DNA of 33,470 bases from Candidatus Wildermuthbacteria bacterium RIFCSPHIGHO2_01_FULL_48_25 (GCA_001823155.1 MHTR01000022.1:1-33470), one strand, 5' to 3'. Shown: positions 22,932 to 29,853, counted from the stretch's first letter. Notes: a model not told the origin generated them from the letters alone. Translations and numbers: made by a program.

Positions 22932-24224
22932 CTATTTCTTCAACCTCTTTCTAACCTCTTCGACCACCTTTTCCAGCTTCACGGTTTCCTGCGTTCCTTT
23001 TGCCATTTCCCGAATGACAATGGTGTTGTCCAGTACTTCCCGCTGGCCGAGGATAAGGGTGAATTCCGCTCCCAACTTATCCGCTCTCGCGAGCTGGGCT
23101 CTCAATGAATCCCTTCCCACCGATTCAGCCACATTGAGCTTTGCTTTTCTCATTTCCTCCAAAAGCTTCGCGCTTTTCTTCTTTGCGGCGTCTCCCAACT
23201 GGGCTAAGAAAATACGGTACTGGGGCGTAGGAGGAGTGAACAGCTGCTTTTCTTTTAGCAAAGAGACGATGCGCTCCATACCTGCCGCGGCTCCAGTCGC
23301 GGGAACATCCTTTCCTCCCAAAAGCTTTACCAAGGTGTCGAACCTGCCTCCTCCTGCCAAAGCCAGGGTTTTTCCTTCTCCCTGGTCCCCTTCTGTTTCC
23401 ACAAAAATCTCAAACACTGTCTTGGTGTAGTAGTCGAGCCCCCGCACCAAATGAGGGTTCAGGTGATACGGAAGGTCTGCTTCGTCCAAAAACTCAAGCA
23501 ACTGCTTAAAGTGGTTCTTGCACTCGTCGCACAGAGAGTCAATTATTTGGGGAGCCTGCGAACGTACGCGCTGGCATTTTTCTTCTTTACAGTCAAGAAT
23601 TCTCAAAGGATTCTCTTTCATCCTTCTCCTGCAGTCTACGCACAAACTATACTGCCTGGGTCTCAAGTAGTTCACTAAAAGCTTTTTATAGTAGGGCCTG
23701 CACTGGCTGTCACCAATGGAATTTACCTCAATGATCAGATGAGAAAACTTCAGTTCGCGCAAAATGGCGTAGAACATCTGAATTATCTGGGCGTCGTTCG
23801 CGGGGCTCTGCTCTCCGAATATCTCAAAATCAAACTGGTGGAACTGGCGAAACCTTCCTGCCTGAGGAGACTCATGGCGGAAAAGAGGCCCCGTGGAATA
23901 CAGCTTCACGGGCTGGGGAAGGTTTATCATGCCGTGCTGAATGTAGGCGCGGGCTATTCCCGCGGTGAATTCAGGGCGCATTGCCAACACATCCCCTCCT
24001 TTGGTGCGCAGGAAATACATTTGTTTCTCCACAATGTCGGTGGTGACCCCGATCCCCTTTTCGAACAGCGCGGCGTCTTCGAGCATTGGGGTATCAATGC
24101 GAGCGTACCCGTAGAAATCCGCCACATCCTTCACAACGCCAGAAATCCTTTCGATGTAAGGCTGGTCTTCAGGAAGCACGTCGTGCATTCCCTGGGGGGT
24201 TTGGAATCGCGGTCCTTTGGGCAT
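22932..24224 (-). CDS. hisS: Histidyl-tRNA synthetase
   Basis: Class II synthetase that charges tRNA-His. The 430 residues show motif 1 near the start, motif 2 as GPLFRHESPQAGRFRQFHQFDFEIFG, the histidine-specific loop LVRGLDYYTKTVFEI, and motif 3 as ATGAAAGMERIV. A C-terminal anticodon-binding domain opens with QYRIFLAQLGDAAKK. Length is normal. An extra cysteine cluster in the middle (CVDCRRRMKENPLRILDCKEEKC and CDECKNH) could bind zinc, which is not universal in HisRS. The gene lies 23 bases after lepB, and the gap is a heptamer repeat array. Confidence 0.98.
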   Translation of the reverse strand: MPKGPRFQTPQGMHDVLPEDQPYIERISGVVKDVADFYGYARIDTPMLEDAALFEKGIGVTTDIVEKQMYFLRTKGGDVLAMRPEFTAGIARAYIQHGMINLPQPVKLYSTGPLFRHESPQAGRFRQFHQFDFEIFGEQSPANDAQIIQMFYAILRELKFSHLIIEVNSIGDSQCRPYYKKLLVNYLRPRQYSLCVDCRRRMKENPLRILDCKEEKCQRVRSQAPQIIDSLCDECKNHFKQLLEFLDEADLPYHLNPHLVRGLDYYTKTVFEIFVETEGDQGEGKTLALAGGGRFDTLVKLLGGKDVPATGAAAGMERIVSLLKEKQLFTPPTPQYRIFLAQLGDAAKKKSAKLLEEMRKAKLNVAESVGRDSLRAQLARADKLGAEFTLILGQREVLDNTIVIREMAKGTQETVKLEKVVEEVRKRLKK

Positions 24225-24228
24225 GAAC

Positions 24229-24252
24229 AGTTTTTAGTTTGTAGTTTTTAGT
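24229..24252. repeat. Degenerate heptamer array between lepB and hisS
   Basis: On the minus strand units ACTAAAA, ACTACAA and ACTAAAA follow one another, then ACT. The lepB stop TAA is inside the first unit. The same unit type occurs within pth at 25078-25110. Confidence 0.65.
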
Positions 24253-24790
24253 AGGCAGGGGCCGCGAACGCGGCAAAGTCCTGGAACGGGAACACGCGCA
24301 AGAGAGCCCTTCCGATTATTTCCTCCTGGGGCAGGGTTCCCCACCTTCTTGAATCTGAAGAAAACTCCCTATTGTCTCCCATGACGAAATATTCGTCGTT
24401 CCCTAAAGTAAGCTCCGTGAACCCTTCGGTTACTGTACCTTGCCTGAGATAAGGCTCCTCAAGTTCTTTGGGTTCGCTTCCCATGGAAACAAACACTTTT
24501 CCTTCCCTGATTTCCACAGTCTCACCAGGCAAGCCGATGACGCGCTTAATGTATTTTTGCGTCTCATCTCCCGGGAACTTGAATACGATGACTTCTCCTC
24601 TCACGGGGCTTCTCAAGAACTTATACGAAAGCTCGTCTACAATAAGGTAGTCTCCGCTGTGGAAACTGGGAACCATGGAGTCACCCCTTACCAAAAAAGG
24701 CTGGAACACGTATGTTCGAATAACCACTACTACAAGCAGTGCAACGGCTACGAACAGCACGTTCTGCAATACGGTTCCGTTTCCTCTCAT
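24248..24790 (-). CDS. lepB: Type I signal peptidase
   Basis: This membrane serine protease removes signal peptides from exported proteins. After an N-terminal membrane helix (about 8-26) comes the catalytic serine S38 in RGDSMVPSF, the lysine K82 in YIKRVIGLPGE, and the late motif GDNREFSSDSRRWG. The 180-residue length fits the short Gram-positive-type enzyme. The track starts 30 bases earlier at 24820; the ATG at 24790 is preferred because TTGCAA-16-TATACT lies between the two and would start transcription near it. The gene heads the lepB-hisS-HIT-rpsU-yqeY operon and is divergent from pth, with a palindrome between the promoters. Confidence 0.95.
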   Translation of the reverse strand: MRGNGTVLQNVLFVAVALLVVVVIRTYVFQPFLVRGDSMVPSFHSGDYLIVDELSYKFLRSPVRGEVIVFKFPGDETQKYIKRVIGLPGETVEIREGKVFVSMGSEPKELEEPYLRQGTVTEGFTELTLGNDEYFVMGDNREFSSDSRRWGTLPQEEIIGRALLRVFPFQDFAAFAAPAY

Positions 24791-24798
24791 ACTAGTAT

Positions 24799-24827
24799 AA
24801 GTATACCGATATTTTCCCATTTTGCAA
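24799..24827 (-). promoter_or_regulatory. lepB operon promoter
   Basis: TTGCAA (24822-24827), about 16-bp spacing, then a TATACT box 9 bases before the ATG at 24790. It is placed after the ORF track's start codon, which argues for the shorter protein. The -35 abuts the CCCGTTAGA palindrome at 24828. Confidence 0.6.
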
Positions 24828-24877
24828 GTCCCGTTAGAAGTAGGACGCGGAACGTCGTCCGCGACTTCTAACGGGAC
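24828..24877. repeat. CCCGTTAGA-ended palindrome between the lepB and pth promoters
   Basis: GTCCCGTTAGAAGT (24828-24841) and its exact complement (24864-24877) form 14-bp arms. Inside, CGCGGA and TCCGCG add a 6-bp inner stem. The element fills the space between the divergent promoters. It shares the terminal CCCGTTAGA with the 129-bp element at 33292-33420. It could be a small non-autonomous mobile element or a regulatory site shared by two promoter regions. Confidence 0.75.
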
Positions 24878-24894
24878 AAGCCCTCTTATGTATA

Positions 24895-24903
24895 TGGTAT
24901 ACT
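24895..24903 (+). promoter_or_regulatory. Extended -10 promoter of pth
   Basis: TGG followed by TATACT, 6 bases before the ATG at 24910. The predicted start site is at the ATG. There is no Shine-Dalgarno. Confidence 0.7.
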
Positions 24904-24909
24904 ATCTTT

Positions 24910-25386
24910 ATGTATCTTATCGTCGGTTTAGGAAACCCAGGAAAGAAGTACGAAAAAACCCGCCACAACGCGGGCTTCATGGTATTAGACGAGCTTGAGA
25001 AAAAAGAACTCCCTGAAGCGCGCCTTTTGAAGCCCGATACGTTCATGAATGATTCGGGCTCTGCCGTATTAAAAGCAACTAAAAACTATAAACTACCGAC
25101 TAAAAACTTAGTCGTCGTTCACGACGATATAGATATTCCCCTCGGGAAAATCAAAGTATCAAAGGGGAGCGGTTCTGCGGGCCACAAAGGCGTGGAATCC
25201 ATCATCCAGGCTCTGGGAACAAAAGACTTCACCAGGATACGAATTGGTATTCTCCCTCCCGAAGGAAAACCCGCAGATGTAGAAAACTTCGTGCTTAAAC
25301 CCTTCAAAAAAGAAGAACTCCCTCTTCTCACCACCGCCATCACCTCCGCCCTCTCTATTCTCGAATCCAAACTAGGCCGGGCCTAG
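24910..25386 (+). CDS. pth: Peptidyl-tRNA hydrolase, compact form
   Basis: Pth frees tRNA from peptidyl-tRNAs that drop off the ribosome. The 158-residue product keeps the catalytic histidine in GLGNPGKKYEKTRHNAGF (H20), LLKPDTFMNDSG, VVHDDIDIPLGK with the catalytic aspartate, and GSAGHKGVESI. It is shorter than the usual 185-195 residues. The loss is mainly between VLDELEKK and ARLLKP, where about 25 residues are absent. Residues about 57-66 (ATKNYKLPTK) are encoded by a heptamer array without changing the local length. The last residues and stop (KLGRA, TAG) lie in a 21-base palindrome. Confidence 0.95.
   Translation: MYLIVGLGNPGKKYEKTRHNAGFMVLDELEKKELPEARLLKPDTFMNDSGSAVLKATKNYKLPTKNLVVVHDDIDIPLGKIKVSKGSGSAGHKGVESIIQALGTKDFTRIRIGILPPEGKPADVENFVLKPFKKEELPLLTTAITSALSILESKLGRA
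25078..25110. repeat. Degenerate heptamer array inside pth
   Basis: Units ACTAAAA, ACTATAA, ACTACCG and ACTAAAA, then ACTTA, within the pth coding sequence. The first units match the array between lepB and hisS in the same orientation relative to each gene's sense strand. The protein keeps the family's normal length here. Confidence 0.6.
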
Positions 25387-25389
25387 TTT
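25369..25389. repeat. Palindrome containing the pth stop codon
   Basis: AAACTAGGC and GCCTAGTTT pair perfectly over 9 bp around CGG. The right arm supplies the pth TAG. An A-rich stretch follows, so it is not an intrinsic terminator for pth. Confidence 0.7.
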
Positions 25390-25404
25390 CAATAAAAAAG
25401 CTGG

Positions 25405-25432
25405 TTGACTTCCAGTGTTGATTCATTAAACT
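25405..25432 (+). promoter_or_regulatory. mfd promoter
   Basis: TTGACT (25405-25410), 16-bp spacer and TAAACT (25427-25432), 9 bases before the ATG at 25442. It supports the short mfd as a real, separately expressed gene. Confidence 0.65.
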
Positions 25433-25441
25433 TGGAAATGC

Positions 25442-27433
25442 ATGGGGTTGTCAATGCCGAAATTGCTGATTGCCTCTATCACCCCCTACTTTTTGGAAAA
25501 GGGGAACGCTTGGTTTGAGGAAAACTTCCAAAAACTGGCTGACGCGAGAAAAACACAGCCCTTTTTTGAAGAAAACACCTTGTTCCTCGAACAGAGTCAG
25601 ACATATTCCCTGTCTGAAGTCTTGCGAAAGCTCGACGAGCTTGGATACGAAAAGGTATTTTCCGTATCCGAGCCAGGAGAGTTCACCATACGGGGCGGGC
25701 TTGTTGAGCTTTTCCCTATTAACACCAACAACGCCGTTCGTTTGGAGTTTTTGGGAAACAAGGTGGAGCATATTGAACAGCTTCCTTTGGAAGTCAAAGA
25801 TGAAACAAAAGCAAAAGAGATACTTCAGAAGCGTTTGAAGTCCCAAAAACTCTTTTCAGACATTAAAAACGTCAAAGAAGGAGACTATCTTGTGCACTTG
25901 GATCACGGCGTCGCACGCTTTGCTGGCTTTTACGACTTTTCCTTGGCCCGACCAAGTTATCCACAACTTGGTCGGGCCAAGGATACGGAATCCAGAAATT
26001 ATTATGTTCTGGAATATGCCGCAGGTGATAAGCTCTATGTTCCTTCCGGGCTTGAACGCAAACTTTCAAGATATATTGGATTCTCAGATCCTCGCGTTTC
26101 CCGCCTGAGCTCTCCTTTCTGGATAAAGACAAAACGGAGGATCAAAGAAGAGGTGGAAAAACTGGCAAAGCAACTGCTCGAACTCTATGCCCAGCGCGAA
26201 GTTGCCACAAGAACCCCGTATGCCCCTTCTTCAGATATATCAAAGGAAGCCGCGGCAACCTTCCCGTTTGAAGAAACGCCAGACCAAAAAGAAGCGCTCC
26301 AAGATATTGAAAAGGATCTGGAAACTCAAAACCCCATGGATAGGTTGGTGTGCGGAGACGTGGGATTCGGAAAAACCGAGATTGCTTTGAGAACCATGGT
26401 GCGGTCCCTGGAACAGGGTTACCAATCAGCCCTTCTTGCTCCAACCACCATTTTGGCCTACCAACATTTCCAGAACTTCAAAGCACGGCTGCAATCGCTC
26501 CCCCTGAACGTTGCCTTGCTTTCGAGGATCCAGACTGCAAAGGAGCAAAAAGATATTTTAAAAGGGCTGCGGGAAGGAAACATCGATATGGTTATTGGCA
26601 CCCACCGCCTGCTCTCAAAAGACGTGCAGTTCAAGAATCTCGGGCTGCTTGTCATTGATGACGAGCAGAGGTTCGGTGTGAAACAAAAAGAAAAACTGCG
26701 CGAATTGAGAACTTCTCTCGACGTCCTATCTCTTTCCGCAACCCCTATTCCCCGCACACTGTATATGTCACTCTCTTCTCTCAAGAACATCAGCATTATT
26801 CAAACCCCGCCTCCTGGAAGAACCGCGGTTGAAACAACTATTGGGAAATGGAACCAGAAAACCGTAAAACAAGCAATTCTTGAAGAACTCAAAAGAAACG
26901 GCCAGGCATACTATTTACACAACCGCATTGGCACCATTGAGGGAGTGAAAAAGCTCTTGCAGAAAATAGTGCCTGAAGCAACGTTCGGGGTAGCTCACGG
27001 AAGAATGGACGAACGCCAGCTTATCCGCACCATGGATGACTTTAAGAATAAGAAGTTTGACGTACTGCTTGCCACCACCATTATTGAGAACGGGCTTGAC
27101 CTTCCCAATGTAAATACGCTGCTTGTTGCGGACGCAACGAACCTAGGGCTTGCGCAGGCTTACCAAATACGAGGAAGAATCGGAAGGTCGCACAAAAAAG
27201 CGTATGCCTACTTCCTCTATCCTTCCCGCATTTCTGGGAACGCGAAGCTAAGACTCAAAGCTCTCCAAGGGGCGCAAGAACCAGGTTCCGGATACCGTAT
27301 TGCCCTGCGCGACCTAGAAATACGAGGCGCGGGAAACATTTTAGGCAAAGAACAGTCTGGCAACGTCAACGCCATCGGCCTCAACCTCTATTGCCAAATA
27401 CTGTCTGAAGCAGTAGAGAAACTGAAACAATAA
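25442..27433 (+). CDS. mfd: Mini transcription-repair coupling factor Mfd (RecG-like helicase, truncated at both ends)
   Basis: Mfd pushes stalled RNA polymerase off DNA and, in full-length form, recruits UvrA. This 663-residue version compares with 1148 in E. coli. It begins part-way into the UvrB-like domain 1b (SEPGEFTIRGGLVELFP) and has the RNA-polymerase-interacting domain (EGDYLVHLDHGVARFAGF, about 146-205). The motor follows with Walker A GDVGFGKT at 305-312, DDEQRFGV for the usual DEEQ, and the TRG motif near 625-645. Domains 1a and 2 (UvrA contact) and the C-terminal autoinhibitory domain 7 are missing. Residues about 167-181 are encoded by a perfect DNA palindrome. It starts at ATG 25442; ATG 25454 is also possible. 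Confidence 0.92.
   Translation: MGLSMPKLLIASITPYFLEKGNAWFEENFQKLADARKTQPFFEENTLFLEQSQTYSLSEVLRKLDELGYEKVFSVSEPGEFTIRGGLVELFPINTNNAVRLEFLGNKVEHIEQLPLEVKDETKAKEILQKRLKSQKLFSDIKNVKEGDYLVHLDHGVARFAGFYDFSLARPSYPQLGRAKDTESRNYYVLEYAAGDKLYVPSGLERKLSRYIGFSDPRVSRLSSPFWIKTKRRIKEEVEKLAKQLLELYAQREVATRTPYAPSSDISKEAAATFPFEETPDQKEALQDIEKDLETQNPMDRLVCGDVGFGKTEIALRTMVRSLEQGYQSALLAPTTILAYQHFQNFKARLQSLPLNVALLSRIQTAKEQKDILKGLREGNIDMVIGTHRLLSKDVQFKNLGLLVIDDEQRFGVKQKEKLRELRTSLDVLSLSATPIPRTLYMSLSSLKNISIIQTPPPGRTAVETTIGKWNQKTVKQAILEELKRNGQAYYLHNRIGTIEGVKKLLQKIVPEATFGVAHGRMDERQLIRTMDDFKNKKFDVLLATTIIENGLDLPNVNTLLVADATNLGLAQAYQIRGRIGRSHKKAYAYFLYPSRISGNAKLRLKALQGAQEPGSGYRIALRDLEIRGAGNILGKEQSGNVNAIGLNLYCQILSEAVEKLKQ
25941..25982. 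repeat. Perfect 18-bp inverted repeat inserted in frame in mfd
   Basis: Arms CCTTGGCCCGACCAAGTT (25941-25958) and its exact complement (25965-25982) enclose a 6-base loop. The 42 bases are 14 codons and keep the frame. They encode the FSLARPSYPQLGRAK region, which interrupts the usual polymerase-interacting domain between RFAGFYD and YYVLEYAAGDKLYVP, where E. coli-type Mfd has no such stretch. This resembles the palindromic elements inserted in Rickettsia genes, but the sequence itself is not one I recognise. Confidence 0.85.
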
Positions 27434-27457
27434 AAACGGGAGAATGAGAATTCTCCC
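27431..27457 (-). terminator. Intrinsic terminator of the 100-residue orphan gene
   Basis: On the minus strand GGGAGAA (27451-27457) pairs with TTCTCCC (27438-27444), followed by GTTTTTATTG. It overlaps the end of the converging mfd gene. Confidence 0.85.
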
Positions 27458-27476
27458 TAGCCCAGAGCTTGTGCTG

Positions 27477-27779
27477 TCAGTGGATCTTGATGCGCGGGGC
27501 GAGGCGTCTGAACTCCTGGGTGAATTGACTCTCGAATTGGGTCTGCAGGGCATCCCGCTCGTGACGGGGAAGGTTGTTGAGTAAGACGCCCAGGGTCTGA
27601 CCAAGCGCATCTTTTGCCGCTGCAAGGCCTGTGCCATATGCGGCTCCCGCGTGAGCCGTGGCTACAAGCTCCTCTATCTTTTCTTGAGCCCCCGGGCTCT
27701 CAAGGGGAACCCTCACCAGCAAAGTTGCAAGTTCCCTCGCGACATCGCTCACTGCTTTAGGTGCTGTTTGGGTAACCAT
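27477..27779 (-). CDS. Unknown small helical orphan protein, 100 residues
   Basis: I do not recognise this protein. It is predicted soluble and mostly helical: AVSDVARELATLLVRVPLESPGAQEKIEELVATAHAGAAYGTGLAAAKDALGQTLGVLLNNLPRHERDALQTQFESQF. It ends with basic LAPRIKIH. The small-residue stretch AHAGAAYGTGLAAAKDALG suggests tight helix packing or oligomerisation. The ATG at 27779 has GGAAGGGG just upstream, a promoter TTGACT-17-TAGTCT (27819-27847), and a clear terminator. It is monocistronic, lies between converging mfd and divergent topA, and shares the self-contained layout of two other orphans here. Function unknown. Confidence 0.75.
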   Translation of the reverse strand: MVTQTAPKAVSDVARELATLLVRVPLESPGAQEKIEELVATAHAGAAYGTGLAAAKDALGQTLGVLLNNLPRHERDALQTQFESQFTQEFRRLAPRIKIH

Positions 27780-27818
27780 ATCCCCTTCCTTTCACTCCCA
27801 ATACATTCCGATTTCTTC

Positions 27819-27847
27819 AGACTAAATAAACCAAACAAAGAAGTCAA
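27819..27847 (-). promoter_or_regulatory. Promoter of the 100-residue orphan, back to back with the topA promoter
   Basis: TTGACT (27842-27847), 17-bp spacer and TAGTCT (27819-27824) on the minus strand. The topA -35 (TTGCGA, 27851-27856) begins 3 bases away on the other strand, so the two promoters probably compete. Confidence 0.65.
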
Positions 27848-27850
27848 GTT

Positions 27851-27878
27851 TTGCGAGTTATAGAAATAATGGTAAAGT
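27851..27878 (+). promoter_or_regulatory. topA promoter, extended -10, leaderless
   Basis: TTGCGA, 16-bp spacer, then TGG followed by TAAAGT (27873-27878), then AAAAACC and the ATG at 27886. The layout repeats that of clpB and the capA-like gene. Confidence 0.7.
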
Positions 27879-27885
27879 AAAAACC

Positions 27886-29838
27886 ATGAAACTTGTGATT
27901 GTTGAAAGTCCGGCAAAGGGAAGAACCCTCCAAGGATTCTTGGGAAAAGAGTACGAAGTGCAATCTTCGTATGGCCATGTGAGAGATTTGCCCAAAAGCA
28001 AACTAGGAGTTGATGTTGAGCATGAGTTCGCTCCCCAGTACATCATTCCTTTGAAAGCAAAGAAGGTGGTGACTGCTTTGAAAAAAGAAGCAAAAAAAGC
28101 GGAGGAAACCATTTTGGCGACAGATGAAGACCGCGAAGGCGAGAGCATTGCCTGGCACCTGGCAGAAACCCTGGAGTTGAAAAACCCCAGGCGCATTGTG
28201 TTCCACGAAATCACCAAGCCCGCTATTCTTGAAGCGCTCAAGAATCCCCGAAGCATTGATGAGAACAAGGTGAATGCCCAGCAAGCACGAAGAATTCTTG
28301 ACCGGCTTGTGGGATACAAGCTCTCCCCTTTCCTCTGGAAGAAAGTCGCGAGGAGATTGTCTGCGGGCAGAGTGCAGTCTGTTGCGGTCCGCCTCGTTTC
28401 CGAGCGTGAAAAGGAAATACAAAAGTTCGTTGCCCAGGAATACTGGACAATAGCAGCTCTATTCAAGAAAGCAGGGGTCTCCTTTGAGGCGCTACTCGCA
28501 AAGAAAAACAATAAGAACCTGGGAAAGTTTGATATTCCGAACGAAAAGGAAGCAAAAGCAATTGAAAAAAACCTGGCAGGCGCGGAATACGCGGTAGAAA
28601 ACGTGGAGCAGAAACAGATCAAGCGGAATCCCCTTCCTCCTTTCACAACCTCTACCCTGCAGCAATCCTCATGGCAAAAACTCCATTTTCCCGCGAGATT
28701 CACCATGAGCTTGGCGCAGCAGCTCTATGAGAACGGATACATCACCTACCACAGGACTGATTCTTTGAACCTCTCTGAATCTTCATTGAAAGCAGCGGAG
28801 GACTTCATTACCAAAACCTATGGAAAAGAATATCACGCGGGCTTTCCCCGAAGATTCAAAACAAAGTCCAAAGGCGCTCAGGAAGCCCACGAGGCAGTTA
28901 GACCTACTGACCCCGCGAGACTTCCTGAATCTTTGAAAGGCGCACAATTCAAAGAAGCGCACCTCAAGCTCTATAAACTCATCTGGCAAAGATTCCTTGC
29001 CTCGCAAATGGCAAGCGCCTTGTTTGATTCAACCGCAGCCGACATTGCCGCCAAGAACTACACGTTCCGCGCAAATGGCCAGGTTCTGAAGTTCGAAGGC
29101 TTCCTCAAAGTCTATTCCCTCAAATTCCAGGAAGCCCTGCTTCCCGAACTCCAAAAAGGAGAAACTTTGGACCTTGAGAAACTCAGTCCCAACCAGCACT
29201 TCACAGAACCTCCTCCAAGATATACTGAAGCAACTCTTGTAAAGGCTCTGGAAGAGCATGGAATTGGCAGACCTTCAACCTATGCTCCCATTCTCTCCAC
29301 CATTCAAGACCGAGGATACGTGGAAAAAGATGAGCAGAAAAAATTCAAACCCACAGAGCTTGGAATGATTGTGAATGACCTGTTGGTTGAACACTTCCCC
29401 AATATCGTAGACATTGAGTTTACCGCGAACATGGAAACAAAGCTTGACGACATTGCCAAGGGTGAGAAACAATGGACTCCCATGATTCAAGAATTCTACC
29501 AGCCCTTTGCCGAAAACCTTGAAAAGAAATATTTGGAAGTTGAGAAAAAAACCATTGTGGAAGAAACAGGCAAAACCTGCCCCAAATGCGGCGCTCCTTT
29601 GGTTGTGCGCTTTGGAAAGTTCGGCAAGTTCTTGGCCTGTTCAAAGTTCCCTGAATGCAAATACACGGAATCACTTGCCGCCAAAAGCGCTTCTATTGGA
29701 ATGAAATGCCCAACCTGCAAAGAAGGAGATGTTATTACGCGCAGAACCAAAAAAGGCAGGATGTTTTACGGCTGCAGCCGCTACCCTGACTGCGACTTCG
29801 CCTCTTGGCAAAAGCCTGTACAAAAGAGCGAAAATTAA
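27886..29838 (+). CDS. topA: DNA topoisomerase I (type IA)
   Basis: TopA relaxes negative supercoils through a 5'-phosphotyrosine link. The TOPRIM domain opens the protein (MKLVIVESPAK with E7, and DEDREGE at 80-86). The catalytic tyrosine is Y288 in GYITYHRTDS. The decatenation-loop region includes KSKGAQEAHEAVRPTD. Two four-cysteine zinc ribbons close the protein (CPKCGAPLVVRFGKFGKFLACSKFPEC and CPTCKEGDVITRRTKKGRMFYGC), fewer than in E. coli in a total of 650 residues, which is normal for compact genomes. It starts at the ATG behind an extended -10 box. The tRNA-Leu follows 15 bases after its stop. Confidence 0.98.
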   Translation: MKLVIVESPAKGRTLQGFLGKEYEVQSSYGHVRDLPKSKLGVDVEHEFAPQYIIPLKAKKVVTALKKEAKKAEETILATDEDREGESIAWHLAETLELKNPRRIVFHEITKPAILEALKNPRSIDENKVNAQQARRILDRLVGYKLSPFLWKKVARRLSAGRVQSVAVRLVSEREKEIQKFVAQEYWTIAALFKKAGVSFEALLAKKNNKNLGKFDIPNEKEAKAIEKNLAGAEYAVENVEQKQIKRNPLPPFTTSTLQQSSWQKLHFPARFTMSLAQQLYENGYITYHRTDSLNLSESSLKAAEDFITKTYGKEYHAGFPRRFKTKSKGAQEAHEAVRPTDPARLPESLKGAQFKEAHLKLYKLIWQRFLASQMASALFDSTAADIAAKNYTFRANGQVLKFEGFLKVYSLKFQEALLPELQKGETLDLEKLSPNQHFTEPPPRYTEATLVKALEEHGIGRPSTYAPILSTIQDRGYVEKDEQKKFKPTELGMIVNDLLVEHFPNIVDIEFTANMETKLDDIAKGEKQWTPMIQEFYQPFAENLEKKYLEVEKKTIVEETGKTCPKCGAPLVVRFGKFGKFLACSKFPECKYTESLAAKSASIGMKCPTCKEGDVITRRTKKGRMFYGCSRYPDCDFASWQKPVQKSEN

Positions 29839-29845
29839 GTACAAT
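29817..29845 (+). promoter_or_regulatory. Promoter of tRNA-Leu
   Basis: TGTACA, 17-bp spacer and TACAAT (29840-29845), 8 bases before the tRNA 5' end. The -35 and most of the spacer lie inside the end of topA. The precursor would have almost no 5' leader for RNase P to remove. Confidence 0.55.
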
Positions 29846-29853
29846 AACCCAGC

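Noticed and set aside
24791-24820. Longer lepB start at 24820
   Set aside because: A TATACT -10 box and TTGCAA -35 lie around and after this codon, so a transcript from this promoter would begin too late to include it. Not fully excluded.
27858-28706. 282-residue minus ORF opposite topA
   Set aside because: Antisense shadow of topA with Phe/Ser-rich composition; it would overlap the topA promoter and active-site region.
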